DNA of 64,000 nt from Pseudomonas fluorescens (GCF_005938625.1 NZ_VCNJ01000008.1:62001-126000), one strand, 5' to 3'; shown: positions 17,556-26,621, counted from the stretch's first letter. Notes: generated by a model from the letters alone, not told the origin. Made by a program: numbers and translations.

Positions 17556-18998
17556 TCAAATCTCCTTGGTCAGGCTGGGGGTGTCGTGATCGGCATCGGT
17601 CGAATCGTCGGCAGCGGACAACGGACGCGCCGGCGTGCGCTGTTTGCCTGGCCCACCGTCCGGCGTTTCGGCGCCTTCGCTGATCTTCGGCCCTTTGCGC
17701 ACAAGACGCATCATGTAGCCGAGACCTGCGCCGAACAGCGCGAAATACACCACCACAAACATGATCAGGGTGATGCTCATCTGCATGAAGCTGTGGTTGG
17801 AGGAGGCATCCGCGGTGCGCATCAGCCCGTAGACCACCCACGGCTGACGACCGATTTCCGTGGTGAACCAGCCGGCGAGAATCGCGATCAGACCGGACGG
17901 CCCCATCCACAGCGCCAGATAAAGGAACGGCCGCGAGGTGTAGAGCGTGTCGCGTTTACGCAACCACAGGCTCCAAAGACCGGTGAAGATCATCAGGAAA
18001 CCGAGGCCGACCATGACGCGGAACGACCAGAACACAATGGTCGAATTCGGCCGGTCTTGCGGTGGGAACTCCTTGAGTGCCGGCACCTGTTTGTCCAGCG
18101 AGTGAGTGAGGATCAGGCTGCCGAGGTACGGAATCTCCACGGCGAACTTGGTTCTCTCTTCTTTCATGTCCGGCCAGCCGAACAGGATCAGCGGCGTCGC
18201 TTCGTCACCGTGGTTTTCCCAGTGACCTTCGATCGCAGCGATTTTTGCCGGCTGGTGCTTGAGTGTATTGAGACCATGGAAGTCGCCGATGACCGCCTGG
18301 ATCGGCGCAACAATCAGCGCCATCCACATGGCCATCGACAGCATGGTGCGGATCGCCGGGTTGTCCTTGCCGCGCAGCAAATGCCAGGCCGCCGAGGAGC
18401 CGACGAAGAATGCCGTGGCGACGAACGCAGCCGTGGCCATGTGCATCAGGCGATACGGGAACGAAGGGTTGAAGATGATCGCCAGCCAATCGGTCGGAAT
18501 CACCTGACCGTTGACGATCTCGAAGCCCTGCGGGGTCTGCATCCAGCTGTTGGAGGCGAGAATCCAAAAGGTCGAAATCAGCGTACCGATCGCCACCATG
18601 ACAGTGGAAAAGAAGTGCAGCCCGCGCCCGACCTTGTTCCAGCCGAACAGCATCACCCCAAGGAAACCGGCTTCCAGGAAGAATGCCGTGAGCACTTCAT
18701 AGGTCAGCAACGGCCCGGTGACGGCGCCGGCGAAGTCCGAGAAGCGGCTCCAGTTGGTGCCGAACTGGTAGGCCATGACCAGCCCCGAGACCACGCCCAT
18801 GCCGAAGTTGACGGCAAAGATCTTCGACCAGAAATGGTAGAGGTCACGGTAGGTGTCGTTACGGGTTTTCAGCCACAAGCCTTCGAGTACCGCGAGGTAA
18901 CTCGCCAGACCGATGGTGATGGCCGGGAACAGGATGTGGAACGAGATGGTGAACGCGAACTGAATTCGGGCGAGATCTAGTGCCTCTAAACCGAACAT
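17556..18998 (-). CDS. cioA: Cyanide-insensitive quinol oxidase subunit I
   Basis: A 480-residue CydA-family subunit. It carries the haem-ligand His near residue 21 (TISFHILFPAITIG) and the GRQPWVVYG signature. Its quinol (Q) loop is short (GHWENHGDEATPLILFGWPD), which is typical of the CIO branch rather than canonical CydA. The ATG at 18998 follows GAGGAAG; the longer reading to 19130 is not conserved. CIO supports respiration in the presence of HCN, which fluorescent pseudomonads make. An ANR box lies about 160 bases upstream. Confidence 0.96.
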   Translation of the reverse strand: MFGLEALDLARIQFAFTISFHILFPAITIGLASYLAVLEGLWLKTRNDTYRDLYHFWSKIFAVNFGMGVVSGLVMAYQFGTNWSRFSDFAGAVTGPLLTYEVLTAFFLEAGFLGVMLFGWNKVGRGLHFFSTVMVAIGTLISTFWILASNSWMQTPQGFEIVNGQVIPTDWLAIIFNPSFPYRLMHMATAAFVATAFFVGSSAAWHLLRGKDNPAIRTMLSMAMWMALIVAPIQAVIGDFHGLNTLKHQPAKIAAIEGHWENHGDEATPLILFGWPDMKEERTKFAVEIPYLGSLILTHSLDKQVPALKEFPPQDRPNSTIVFWSFRVMVGLGFLMIFTGLWSLWLRKRDTLYTSRPFLYLALWMGPSGLIAILAGWFTTEIGRQPWVVYGLMRTADASSNHSFMQMSITLIMFVVVYFALFGAGLGYMMRLVRKGPKISEGAETPDGGPGKQRTPARPLSAADDSTDADHDTPSLTKEI

Positions 18999-19457
18999 AT
19001 GGCTTCCTCTGTCAGGTAATACCGGCTGCGGACCCGGAGGCCTGCACCCACTGCCCCCACGGATATGGAGTGCGGCGAATTCTGATTCGTTCTTTTTAAA
19101 CAACCATCGCAACGCAGGGAGTCTGGCCAACTGGCCACCGGATCAATTCCTTTTGGGTCTTGATCTGGATCAAGCAACGTTGAAAGAGTAGTCCCATTTT
19201 TGCCGATGAACTGCGTGGTCGTTTGCCGCGTGACAAGTTGCCTCATAACCGTGGCAATGCCCTGCAACAAATCCCCGGAGCGCTGGCAGTGGGGAAAACA
19301 GTACAGATCGCGAAGGCGACACAAATCCCCGAACAGCAGAATTCATCTGCACCGCTAAAAAATCGATGTCTGGCTAACTAAATTTTTTGTCATAGCAACT
19401 TCCTGTTACAGGCTGGTGATAACCTCGGCATTCCCCTCGAGCCAGACCTGCCTTCAG
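18999..19457. other. Divergent cioA / MFS intergenic region
   Basis: This 459-base gap holds the control region for cioAB on the minus strand and for the MFS gene on the plus strand. Apart from the ANR-type palindrome at 19160-19173, I see no REP unit, RNA gene or convincing small ORF. The sequence is AT-richer than the coding DNA. Confidence 0.6.
19160..19173. promoter_or_regulatory. ANR/FNR box upstream of cioAB
   Basis: TTGATCTGGATCAA matches the FNR/ANR consensus TTGAT-N4-ATCAA exactly. ANR is the oxygen-sensing regulator of pseudomonads and is known to repress cioAB at low oxygen in P. aeruginosa. The site lies 162 bases before the cioA start, so it could also act on the divergent MFS gene. 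Confidence 0.75.
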
Positions 19458-20696
19458 ATGCCCAGCCAAGAGCCCCTGCTGTTACGTCATCACCGCCCGT
19501 TTCTCGCTTTCTGGTTCGCGCGGATCTTTACCGCCAGCGGTTTCCAGATGCTCACCGTGGCGATCGGCTGGAACCTCTACCAACTGACCGGCAACGTCCT
19601 CGATCTGGGCCTGGTCGGGCTGGTCGAATTCGCCCCGCGCGTGCTGTTCATGCTGCACACGGGACACGTCGCCGACCGTTATGACCGGCGTAGAGTCGCC
19701 GCAATCTGTCAGTCGTTGCAGGCGCTGATCGCGCTGGCACTGGCCATCGGCAGCGCCACCGATCACGTGACCCGCGAGATGATCTTCATCCTCGCCTTCC
19801 TGCTCGGCGCGGCGCGCTCGTTCGAGATGCCGACCACGCAGGCGTTGCTGCCGAGCATCGTGCCCAGCGCGCTGTTCCCACGAGCAGTAGCGGCGGCGCA
19901 GTCGGCGCAGCAGTCGGCGACCATCGTCGCCCCGGCCCTCGGTGGTTTGCTCTATGCGTTCGGCAGTGTCTGGGTTTATGGCCCGACAGTGCTGCTCTAT
20001 GTGATTGCCTGCACGCTGATGCTCAACCTGCCCGCGCGGCAAACGCCGTTGAACAAAGGCAAAGCCACGCTGGACTCGTTGCTGGCGGGGATTCGCTTCA
20101 TTCGCAGTCGCCCGGACATTCTCGGGGCGATTTCGCTGGATCTGTTTGCGGTACTGCTCGGCGGCGCCACCGCGTTGCTGCCGGTATTCGCCAAGGACAT
20201 CCTGCTGACCGGGCCTTGGGGCCTCGGCCTGCTGCGTTCGGCACCGGCGGTCGGCGCATTGGGGATGTCGCTGTTTCTCGCGCGGTTTGCCGTGGAGCGC
20301 AATGTTGGCCGGGTGATGTTCACCGCGGTCGGGGTGTTTGGCGTCGCGACCATTGCCTTCGGCCTGTCGACCTCATTCTGGTTTTCGCTGGCGGTGCTGG
20401 TGGTGCTCGGCGCGGCGGACATGATCAGCATGGTCATCCGCGCGTCTTTCGTGCAGTTGGAAACCCCGGACGAAATGCGCGGCCGGGTCAGCGCGGTGAA
20501 CGGGCTGTTCATCGGTGCCTCGAACCAGTTGGGCGAATTCGAATCCGGTGTCACCGCCCACTGGTTCGGCACCGTGCCGGCGGTGGTGATGGGCGGGATC
20601 GGCACGCTGGTGGTCACGGGGACGTGGATCAAGTTGTTTCCGACGCTGGCGAACCGGGACCGGATGCATGTGCCGGTGGAAGAAGTGAAGGTCTGA
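19458..20696 (+). CDS. MFS exporter, EntS-like
   Basis: A 412-residue, 12-helix major facilitator protein. The Motif A loop GHVADRYDRRRVA (about residue 75) is clear, and the second half has LETPDEMRGRVSAVNGLFIGASNQLGEFESG, a block typical of the EntS enterobactin exporter and related efflux proteins (TMS-DHA3 type). The start is uncertain: ATG 19458 gives the usual short N-terminus, while a GTG at 19416 is possible. No siderophore genes are adjacent, so the substrate is unknown. Confidence 0.8.
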   Translation: MPSQEPLLLRHHRPFLAFWFARIFTASGFQMLTVAIGWNLYQLTGNVLDLGLVGLVEFAPRVLFMLHTGHVADRYDRRRVAAICQSLQALIALALAIGSATDHVTREMIFILAFLLGAARSFEMPTTQALLPSIVPSALFPRAVAAAQSAQQSATIVAPALGGLLYAFGSVWVYGPTVLLYVIACTLMLNLPARQTPLNKGKATLDSLLAGIRFIRSRPDILGAISLDLFAVLLGGATALLPVFAKDILLTGPWGLGLLRSAPAVGALGMSLFLARFAVERNVGRVMFTAVGVFGVATIAFGLSTSFWFSLAVLVVLGAADMISMVIRASFVQLETPDEMRGRVSAVNGLFIGASNQLGEFESGVTAHWFGTVPAVVMGGIGTLVVTGTWIKLFPTLANRDRMHVPVEEVKV

Positions 20697-20726
20697 CAAC
20701 CTCCAAAGCACAAGAAAACTGAAAAT

Positions 20727-20775
20727 GTGCGGTACATAGTTACCGCACCGAGTGTAATGTATCGCCTTACACTCG
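20727..20775. promoter_or_regulatory. Tandem palindromic operators of higBA
   Basis: Two perfect inverted repeats abut: GTGCGGTA-N6-TACCGCAC (20727-20748) and CGAGTGTAA-N9-TTACACTCG (20749-20775). The second ends 5 bases before the toxin start. Such sites are expected for autorepression by the HigA antitoxin. Their arms share GTA/TAC or TAA/TTA inner ends but differ in the outer bases. Confidence 0.65.
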
Positions 20776-20780
20776 AGCCC

Positions 20781-21110
20781 ATGATCAAATCCTTTCAGCA
20801 CAAAGGCCTTCGAGGCTTCTATGAAACAGGTTCGACTCGCGGGATTCGTGCCGACCACGCAAAACGGCTGTCGCGCATGCTGCAGTTCATGGATCGCGCT
20901 ACGCTTCCCGCAGATCTGGACCTTCCGGGCTGGCGCCTGCATCGATTGAAAGGTGAACTGACGGAATACTGGTCGCTGAGCGTTTCAGGCAACTGGCGAG
21001 TGATCTTTCGTTTTGTCGGTTCGGACATCGAACTGGTCGACTATCTGGACTACCAAGAGGCAGATTCATGCCCATGCACAACCCGCCACACCCCGGTGAA
21101 ACACTGCTGA
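20781..21110 (+). CDS. higB: HigB-family mRNA interferase toxin
   Basis: A 109-residue RelE/HigB-fold ribonuclease toxin that cuts translated mRNA at the ribosome. The family core is intact: MIKSFQHKGLRGFYETGS, HAKRLSRML, LPGWRLHRLKGELTEYWSLSVSGNWRV (split here as LPGWRLHRLKG and YWSLSVSGNWR) and a final VDYLDY. Typical HigB ends a few residues after that motif at about 92 residues. Here the frame runs on for about 17 more residues rich in Cys and Thr, overlapping higA by 43 bases. The ATG at 20781 starts the conserved N-terminus. Confidence 0.9.
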   Translation: MIKSFQHKGLRGFYETGSTRGIRADHAKRLSRMLQFMDRATLPADLDLPGWRLHRLKGELTEYWSLSVSGNWRVIFRFVGSDIELVDYLDYQEADSCPCTTRHTPVKHC

Positions 21111-21355
21111 TGGATGTTTTGCCCGAGCTTGGCATCAGCGTGACCGAATTGGCCCGACACTTGGGCTTCGCACGCCCGCATCTTTCACGTGTATTACACG
21201 GACATGCGCCAATCAGCCCGGATCTGGCCGTGCGTCTTGAGCGTGCCGGCATTGGCAAGGCGCGTGTGTGGCTAGGCGTACAAACCGACTACGATCTGTG
21301 GCAAGCAGAGCATCGGGAGCAACCGGTTATCGAACTGATCGCTGTCCACGCCTGA
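21068..21355 (+). CDS. higA: HigA-family antitoxin (XRE)
   Basis: A 95-residue antitoxin with one XRE helix-turn-helix (VTELARHLGFARPHLSRVLHG). The family start HPGETLLMDVLPELG and the end VWLGVQTDYDLWQAEHR are clear. AGAGG lies 7 bases before the ATG, inside the toxin gene, so translation of the two is coupled. It should neutralise HigB and repress the operon through the palindromes upstream of the toxin. Confidence 0.92.
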   Translation: MPMHNPPHPGETLLMDVLPELGISVTELARHLGFARPHLSRVLHGHAPISPDLAVRLERAGIGKARVWLGVQTDYDLWQAEHREQPVIELIAVHA

Positions 21356-21367
21356 CACCTCCAGCCA

Positions 21368-21913
21368 CTACAACTCCCCCGCCACTTTCGCCCGCAACGC
21401 CTTGCCGCCGAGTTGCTCGACCAGCGTCAAGGCAAACTCCAGCGCAGCGCTGGAGCCTTGCGCGGTGACGCAGTTGCCGTCGACTACCACCGGTTGATCA
21501 ACAAACGTACAACCCGAGAGTTGATGACTGGCGCTGGGCAGGCAGGTCATGCGCCTCTGGCGCAGCACGCCGAAGGATTGCAGGGCGACGGCCGGGGATT
21601 CGGCGATGGCGGCGAACAGGCGTCCGGCGCTGGCCTGGTCCTTGAGCAACTGTTGTAGAGGTTGGTGCGCGGCCAGGTGTTGTGAACCAACAGTCCCGCC
21701 GGGCAGGACGATCAGGTCGAAGGTTTGCGCCAGCACATCGACCAGCATGCCGTCGGCGGTCAGGCGTGTGCCACGGGCGCAGGTGAGCATGCGTCGCCCT
21801 TCAATACTGGCGGCCACCACTTCGATACCGGCGCGGCGCAGCACGTCGATCAGAGTCACGCTTTGCAGATCATCGATGCCCTCGGCGAGGGTAATCAGGG
21901 CTCTAAAGGTCAT
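21368..21913 (-). CDS. DJ-1/PfpI-family protein lacking the catalytic cysteine
   Basis: A 181-residue DJ-1/ThiJ-fold protein (EGIDDLQSVTLIDVLRRAG N-terminal block, LIVLPGG near residue 70). In YajL and DJ-1 the nucleophile elbow reads AICAAPA with an essential Cys106. Here the DNA encodes AIAESPA, so the Cys is Ala (codon GCC). The buried Glu18 of DJ-1 appears to be Gln in this protein (DDLQSV). Both changes argue against protease, chaperone or deglycase activity of the usual type. It converges on higBA, 12 bases away. Confidence 0.85.
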   Translation of the reverse strand: MTFRALITLAEGIDDLQSVTLIDVLRRAGIEVVAASIEGRRMLTCARGTRLTADGMLVDVLAQTFDLIVLPGGTVGSQHLAAHQPLQQLLKDQASAGRLFAAIAESPAVALQSFGVLRQRRMTCLPSASHQLSGCTFVDQPVVVDGNCVTAQGSSAALEFALTLVEQLGGKALRAKVAGEL

Positions 21914-21979
21914 GGGCGCTATCCGCTGGGTGATACTTCAAGCGTAGTCAGCTTCACCCGGATCGCGCTGCAGCAGCCG

Positions 21980-22429
21980 TTACTTGATGTAAAGCTGGGT
22001 CGACATCGTGTTGCGTGGCGCGTTGATCGAGGTGTTGCTGAAGGTGAAAGTACCTTCCTGCTTACCCGCCAGATCAAAGGTATAAAGAGAACCGACGGTT
22101 TTGTTGCCGGGAGTGCACTCGGTCAGGTTGCCGTTATCAAAGGCACACACCGGGGCACGTGTGCCGTTCACTTCAAAACCGTCCAGTGCGACCTGAGGCT
22201 GGCTCTTGCCGTAGCCGACTTCGAGCACGTAGACCTTGATGTTCGGTCCGCTGTGATTGCACTGCGTCTGCGTCTGGCCATCGGCGATATCTTCAAGACC
22301 ACAGGCTGGCGATTGCACCTTGATGACTTTCACTTGCGTCAACGGTGGCGCCGATGCCGCCCACGCTGTCGACATCCCGGCCATCAGTACGGCAATCAAA
22401 CCCAAAACCTTCATCCAGCACTTGCTCAT
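21980..22429 (-). CDS. Secreted hypothetical protein
   Basis: A 149-residue protein with a clear signal peptide (MSKCWMKVLGLIAVLMAGMS, cleaved after AWA). The mature part has four cysteines (in SPACGL, TQCNH, PVCAF and TECTP) that could form two disulfides, and a beta-rich pattern. I do not recognise it with confidence; it weakly recalls the DUF4879 (YolA-like) family through its APPLTQVKVIKV start and GQTQTQCNH segment. No operon partner. Confidence 0.65.
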   Translation of the reverse strand: MSKCWMKVLGLIAVLMAGMSTAWAASAPPLTQVKVIKVQSPACGLEDIADGQTQTQCNHSGPNIKVYVLEVGYGKSQPQVALDGFEVNGTRAPVCAFDNGNLTECTPGNKTVGSLYTFDLAGKQEGTFTFSNTSINAPRNTMSTQLYIK

Positions 22430-22651
22430 GCGCTTCCCGCCCCGAAAAAATCAGCGCGCAGTATGGCGCAGTTGGCATCAACGCAAAACTTCGCCGACGT
22501 TCGACACCAACAACCGCCATATTCCTCACGCTGCTGGTATGATGCGCGGCTTTTTCCGGCCCACCACAATTTTTCAGGCGCTTGCGACGGTCTGTGCTTT
22601 GCTGTTGAGGTCGATACATTCACGGCGCCACGCGCGCCACGGGGAGCAGAC

Positions 22652-23947
22652 ATGCTGGAAAGGCTGTTTCAACTCAAGGCACACAACACCAACGTGCGCA
22701 CCGAGATTCTTGCGGGCATAACGACTTTCTTGGCCATGGCCTACATTCTGTTCGTCAACCCGAGCATTCTCGGCGAGACCGGCATGGACAAAGGTGCGGT
22801 GTTTGTCGCCACCTGCCTGGCCGCCGCGATCGGTTCGACGATCATGGGCCTGATCGCCAACTACCCGATTGCCCTCGCTCCGGGCATGGGCCTGAACGCC
22901 TTCTTCACCTACACCGTGGTCTTGCACATGGGTCACACCTGGCAAGTCGCACTGGGCGCCGTATTCATCTCGGCCGTGTGCTTCTTCCTGTTGTCGATCT
23001 TCCGTATCCGTGAATGGATCATCAACAGCATTCCGCTGCCGCTGCGCTCGGCGATTGCAGCCGGTATCGGCCTGTTCCTGGCACTGATCGCCCTGCACAA
23101 CGCTGGCATCGTGGTCAGCAACCCGGCGACCATGGTCGGCCTCGGTGATTTGAAAGCCCCCGCACCGATCCTCGCCACCCTCGGCTTTGCCCTGATCGTT
23201 GCCCTTGAAGCGCTGAAAGTGCGCGGTGCGGTACTGATCGGCATTCTGGCGGTGACCATCGTTTCCATCGTGATGGGCTTCACGCCGTTCAACGGCGTGA
23301 CCTCGATGCCACCCTCGCTGGCGCCGACCTTCATGCAACTGGACATCAAAGGCGCACTGGACATCGGTCTGGTCAGCGTGATTTTCGCCTTCCTGTTCGT
23401 CGACCTGTTCGACAACTCCGGTACCCTGATCGGCGTCGCCAAACGCGCCGGCCTGATGGGCAAGGACGGCCACATGCCGAAAATGGGTCGTGCGCTGATC
23501 GCCGACAGCACCGCGGCCATGGCCGGTTCGTTGCTGGGTACGTCAACCACCACCAGTTACATCGAATCCGCCGCTGGTGTGAGTGCTGGCGGCCGCACCG
23601 GTCTGACTGCCGTCGTTGTGGCAATTCTGTTCCTGCTGGCACTGTTCTTCTCGCCACTTGCAGCCAGCGTTCCGGCCTTCGCCACCGCACCGGCACTGCT
23701 GTTCGTCGCCGTATTGATGACTTCCGGTCTGGCAGAAATAGACTGGGACGACATCACCGTCGCCGCGCCGGTCGTGGTGACCGCGCTGGCCATGCCGTTC
23801 ACTTACTCGATCGCCAACGGCATCGCCTTCGGTTTCATTTCCTGGACGGTGATCAAGCTGCTGTCGGGCCGCGCTCGTGAGCTGAATCCGGCGCTGGTGA
23901 TTCTGTCGATCCTGTTCGTGATCAAGTTGGGTTGGTTCAACGCATGA
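22652..23947 (+). CDS. NCS2-family purine permease (AzgA-like)
   Basis: A 431-residue inner-membrane carrier of the AzgA-like branch, which takes up adenine, guanine or hypoxanthine with protons. It shows [20 protein letters not shown] at the N-terminus, [11 protein letters not shown] in TM3 and [25 protein letters not shown] (substrate and ion region) around residue 300. The ATG at 22652 follows GGGGAG; the long upstream reading frame is not part of the protein. Its stop overlaps the trmA start (ATGA). Confidence 0.92.
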   Translation: MLERLFQLKAHNTNVRTEILAGITTFLAMAYILFVNPSILGETGMDKGAVFVATCLAAAIGSTIMGLIANYPIALAPGMGLNAFFTYTVVLHMGHTWQVALGAVFISAVCFFLLSIFRIREWIINSIPLPLRSAIAAGIGLFLALIALHNAGIVVSNPATMVGLGDLKAPAPILATLGFALIVALEALKVRGAVLIGILAVTIVSIVMGFTPFNGVTSMPPSLAPTFMQLDIKGALDIGLVSVIFAFLFVDLFDNSGTLIGVAKRAGLMGKDGHMPKMGRALIADSTAAMAGSLLGTSTTTSYIESAAGVSAGGRTGLTAVVVAILFLLALFFSPLAASVPAFATAPALLFVAVLMTSGLAEIDWDDITVAAPVVVTALAMPFTYSIANGIAFGFISWTVIKLLSGRARELNPALVILSILFVIKLGWFNA

Positions 23948-25023
23948 CTTTCGATTCCCAGGCTTACGCCGAGCAACTTGAAGCCAAGGTCACGCGCTTG
24001 CGTGATCTGCTGGCGCCGTTCGATGCCCCCGAGCCGACGGTGTTCGACTCGCCGCTGCAGAACTTCCGTCTGCGCGCTGAGTTCCGCCTGTGGCGCGAGG
24101 GCGGTGATCGGCATTACGCGATGTTCGCTCAAGACGACAAGCGCACGCCGATCCTCATCGAAGAGTTCCCGATCGCCAGCCTGCGTATCAATCAGTTGAT
24201 GCCGCAGTTGAAAGCGGCGTGGCAGGCCAGTTCGGCATTGAGCCACAAGTTGTTTCAGGTTGAATTTCTGACCACGCTGTCCGGCGATGCGATGATCACC
24301 CTGTGCTACCACCGTCCGCTGGACGAACACTGGCATGCAGCGGCGACGAAACTGGCGGCGGATCTCGGCGTCAGCATCATCGGTCGCTCGAAGGGCAAAC
24401 GCGAAGTGCTTGGCCTCGATTACGTGGTCGAGAAACTCGAAGTCGGCGGTCGCACCTTCAGCTATCGCCAACCGGAAGGCGCGTTCACCCAGCCTAACGG
24501 CACCGTGAACCAGAAGATGCTGAACTGGGCGTACGAAGCGCTGGGCGATCGCACTGACGACTTGCTGGAGCTGTACTGCGGCAACGGTAACTTCACCCTG
24601 CCACTCGCGACCCGCGTGCGCAAAGTGCTGGCCACCGAAATCAGCAAGACCTCGGTCAACGCCGCCCTAAGCAACCTCAGCGAAAACGCTGTGGATAACG
24701 TCACGCTGGTGCGTTTGTCTGCCGAAGAGCTGACCGAAGCGCTCAACGAAGTGCGTCCGTTCCGCCGCCTGCAGGGCATCGACCTGAAGAGCTACGAGTT
24801 CGGCAGCGTCTTCGTCGACCCGCCGCGCGCCGGCATGGACCCGGACACCTGCGAGCTGACCCGGCGTTTCGACAACATCCTGTACATCTCCTGCAACCCG
24901 GAAACCCTGGCGGCGAACATCGCCCAGTTGCACGACACGCACCGCATCACCCAGTGCGCGTTGTTTGACCAGTTCCCGTGGACGCATCACATGGAATCGG
25001 GTGTGTTGCTGACTCGCCGTTGA
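23944..25023 (+). CDS. trmA: tRNA (uracil-5-)-methyltransferase
   Basis: A 359-residue SAM-dependent enzyme making m5U54 (the T of the T-loop) in tRNA. The SAM motif [16 protein letters not shown] (about residue 205), [11 protein letters not shown], the catalytic Cys in [10 protein letters not shown] near residue 318 and the final HHMESGVLL base motif are all intact. The ATG overlaps the permease stop by 4 bases, implying coupled translation. A terminator follows. Confidence 0.97.
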   Translation: MTFDSQAYAEQLEAKVTRLRDLLAPFDAPEPTVFDSPLQNFRLRAEFRLWREGGDRHYAMFAQDDKRTPILIEEFPIASLRINQLMPQLKAAWQASSALSHKLFQVEFLTTLSGDAMITLCYHRPLDEHWHAAATKLAADLGVSIIGRSKGKREVLGLDYVVEKLEVGGRTFSYRQPEGAFTQPNGTVNQKMLNWAYEALGDRTDDLLELYCGNGNFTLPLATRVRKVLATEISKTSVNAALSNLSENAVDNVTLVRLSAEELTEALNEVRPFRRLQGIDLKSYEFGSVFVDPPRAGMDPDTCELTRRFDNILYISCNPETLAANIAQLHDTHRITQCALFDQFPWTHHMESGVLLTRR

Positions 25024-25042
25024 TTACGGGACAGCAGATACG

Positions 25043-25072
25043 AAAAAGCCGTCGTGATTGACGGCTTTTTTG
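25043..25072 (+). terminator. Rho-independent terminator of trmA
   Basis: AAAAAGCCGTC-GTGATT-GACGGCTTTTTT lies 20 bases after the trmA stop. Confidence 0.9.
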
Positions 25073-25082
25073 TGGGTGCTCT

Positions 25083-25176
25083 AAAAGATCGTCCGAACGC
25101 GGCCCGAACCTTCGGCAGCTCCTACAGGGAAACGCATTCCTATGCAGGAGCTGCCGCAGGCTGCGATCTTTTGATC
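25083..25176. repeat. Paired REP element, GCAGC type
   Basis: Two inverted units of the GCAGC family; the left copy has decayed (CGTCCGAACGCGGCCCGAAC in place of the usual start) while the right copy is intact. Confidence 0.75.
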
Positions 25177-25229
25177 TGTGCGATTAACGAACACAAAAAT
25201 CCTGGGCTCAAGCACTTCAATTGACCATG

Positions 25230-25245
25230 GTAACCATCTAGTACA
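25230..25245 (-). promoter_or_regulatory. Possible QuiR-type operator upstream of aroQ
   Basis: Read on the minus strand, TGTACTAGATGGTTAC shares TGTACTA and GGTTA with the near-palindrome upstream of the MFS carrier at 29591-29607. It lies 63 bases before aroQ and may bind the TetR-family regulator of this cluster. Confidence 0.35.
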
Positions 25246-25307
25246 TTTTATCTCCACAGGCCGAAACCTCTGGCCAAAGCCAAAAACAATAAGTGGAGTT
25301 ACCCCTC

Positions 25308-25748
25308 ATGCCCCCTATCGTTCTGGTGCTCAACGGCCCGAACCTGAACCTGCTCGGCACTCGCGAGCCGGCGACTTACGGTCACGAAACCCTGGCGGAC
25401 ATCTCGGCTTTGTGCGGTCGCGCGGCTGAAGAACTCGGCCTGGCTGTGGAGTTTCGCCAGACCAATCACGAAGGCGAACTGCTCGACTGGATTCACGCTG
25501 CCCGTGGCCGTTGCGCCGGGATCGTGATCAATCCGGCCGCGTGGACGCATACGTCGGTAGCGATTCGCGATGCGCTGGTGGCCAGCGAACTGCCGGTGAT
25601 CGAAGTGCACCTGTCCAACGTCCACGCCCGCGAACCGTTTCGTCATCACTCGTTCGTCTCGGCCATTGCCACCGCAGTGATGTGCGGCTTTGGCAGCCAT
25701 GGCTATCGATTGGCACTGGAACATTTCAGCCAGCGGCTGAAGGGGTAA
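25308..25748 (+). CDS. aroQ: Type II 3-dehydroquinate dehydratase
   Basis: A 146-residue class II dehydroquinase, normally a dodecamer, converting 3-dehydroquinate to 3-dehydroshikimate. Active-site motifs are intact: [18 protein letters not shown] (with the catalytic Tyr24 equivalent), [26 protein letters not shown] and [17 protein letters not shown]. The ATG at 25308 is preceded by GGAG. It is 5 bases upstream of the quinate/shikimate dehydrogenase gene, so in this setting it is the catabolic copy rather than the aromatic-biosynthetic one. Confidence 0.93.
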   Translation: MPPIVLVLNGPNLNLLGTREPATYGHETLADISALCGRAAEELGLAVEFRQTNHEGELLDWIHAARGRCAGIVINPAAWTHTSVAIRDALVASELPVIEVHLSNVHAREPFRHHSFVSAIATAVMCGFGSHGYRLALEHFSQRLKG

Positions 25749-25753
25749 CTCGC

Positions 25754-26608
25754 ATGTCTCGCTCTAACGTAATACTCGCCGGGCTGATCGGCGCCGGCAT
25801 TCAGGCCTCGCGCACGCCAGCGCTGCATGAGCACGAAGGTGATGCCCAAGGCCTGCGCTACCTCTATCGATTGATCGATCTCGACCAGTTGAAAATGGAC
25901 ATCACCGCCCTGCCCGACCTGCTGCTGGCGGCCGAGCGGATGAACTACACCGGGCTGAACATCACTTTCCCGTGCAAGCAGGCGATCATCCCGCTGCTCG
26001 ATGAACTGTCGCCGGAAGCCAAAGGCATCGGCGCGGTGAACACGGTGGTGCTGAAGGACGGCAAGCGTGTTGGCCATAACACCGACTGTCTCGGTTTCGC
26101 TGAGGGTTTTCGCCGGGGGCTGAAGGACGCTGCCCGTGAGCGCGTAGTCCAGATGGGTGCCGGCGGCGCGGGTGCAGCAGTGGCCCACGCCATGTTGAGC
26201 GAAGGCGTACAACAGCTGAGTATTTTCGACGTCAACCGTGAGCGCGCCGAGAGCCTGGCGAACAATCTCAATGAGCATTTCGGCGTTGCTCGTGCGATCG
26301 CCGGGCATGATCTGCCGAGCTCGCTGAATCAGGCTGACGGTCTGGTAAACACCACGCCGATGGGCATGGCCAAACTGCCGGGCATGCCGGTGCCGGTCGA
26401 GCTGCTGCGCAAGGAATTGTGGGTGGCGGAGATTGTGTACTTCCCGCTGGAAACCGAACTGCTGCGCAATGCTCGCGCGCTCGGTTGCCGGACGCTGGAT
26501 GGCGGCAACATGGCAGTGTTTCAGGCGGTGAAGGCGTTTGAGTTGTTCAGCAGCGTGGTGCCGGATGCGCAGCGAATGCTCGCGCATTTTCAAAGTATGA
26601 ACGGTTGA
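25754..26608 (+). CDS. Quinate/shikimate dehydrogenase (NAD-type, catabolic)
   Basis: A 284-residue AroE-superfamily enzyme. The substrate-site residues are present: SRT near residue 18, the Lys in NITFPCKQ, AVNTV, HNTD and the Gln in NMAVFQAVKAF. The Rossmann loop is MGAGGAGAAVA, and the second strand ends IFDVNRER. That Asp suggests NAD+ use, as in the quinate/shikimate dehydrogenase of Corynebacterium, rather than the NRT pattern of NADP-dependent biosynthetic AroE. Its sequence also resembles the Corynebacterium enzyme throughout. It forms an operon with aroQ. Confidence 0.88.
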   Translation: MSRSNVILAGLIGAGIQASRTPALHEHEGDAQGLRYLYRLIDLDQLKMDITALPDLLLAAERMNYTGLNITFPCKQAIIPLLDELSPEAKGIGAVNTVVLKDGKRVGHNTDCLGFAEGFRRGLKDAARERVVQMGAGGAGAAVAHAMLSEGVQQLSIFDVNRERAESLANNLNEHFGVARAIAGHDLPSSLNQADGLVNTTPMGMAKLPGMPVPVELLRKELWVAEIVYFPLETELLRNARALGCRTLDGGNMAVFQAVKAFELFSSVVPDAQRMLAHFQSMNG

Positions 26609-26621
26609 AGATCAACCTTAT

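Noticed and set aside
17214..18980. 588-codon plus-strand ORF opposite cioA/cioB
   Set aside because: It is a shadow of the GC-rich cioAB genes: its residues are His-, Arg- and Gln-rich with no domain, no ribosome site and no family match.
21725..22651. Long in-frame extension of the purine permease
   Set aside because: It runs through two other genes on the opposite strand; the permease starts at 22652 after GGGGAG.
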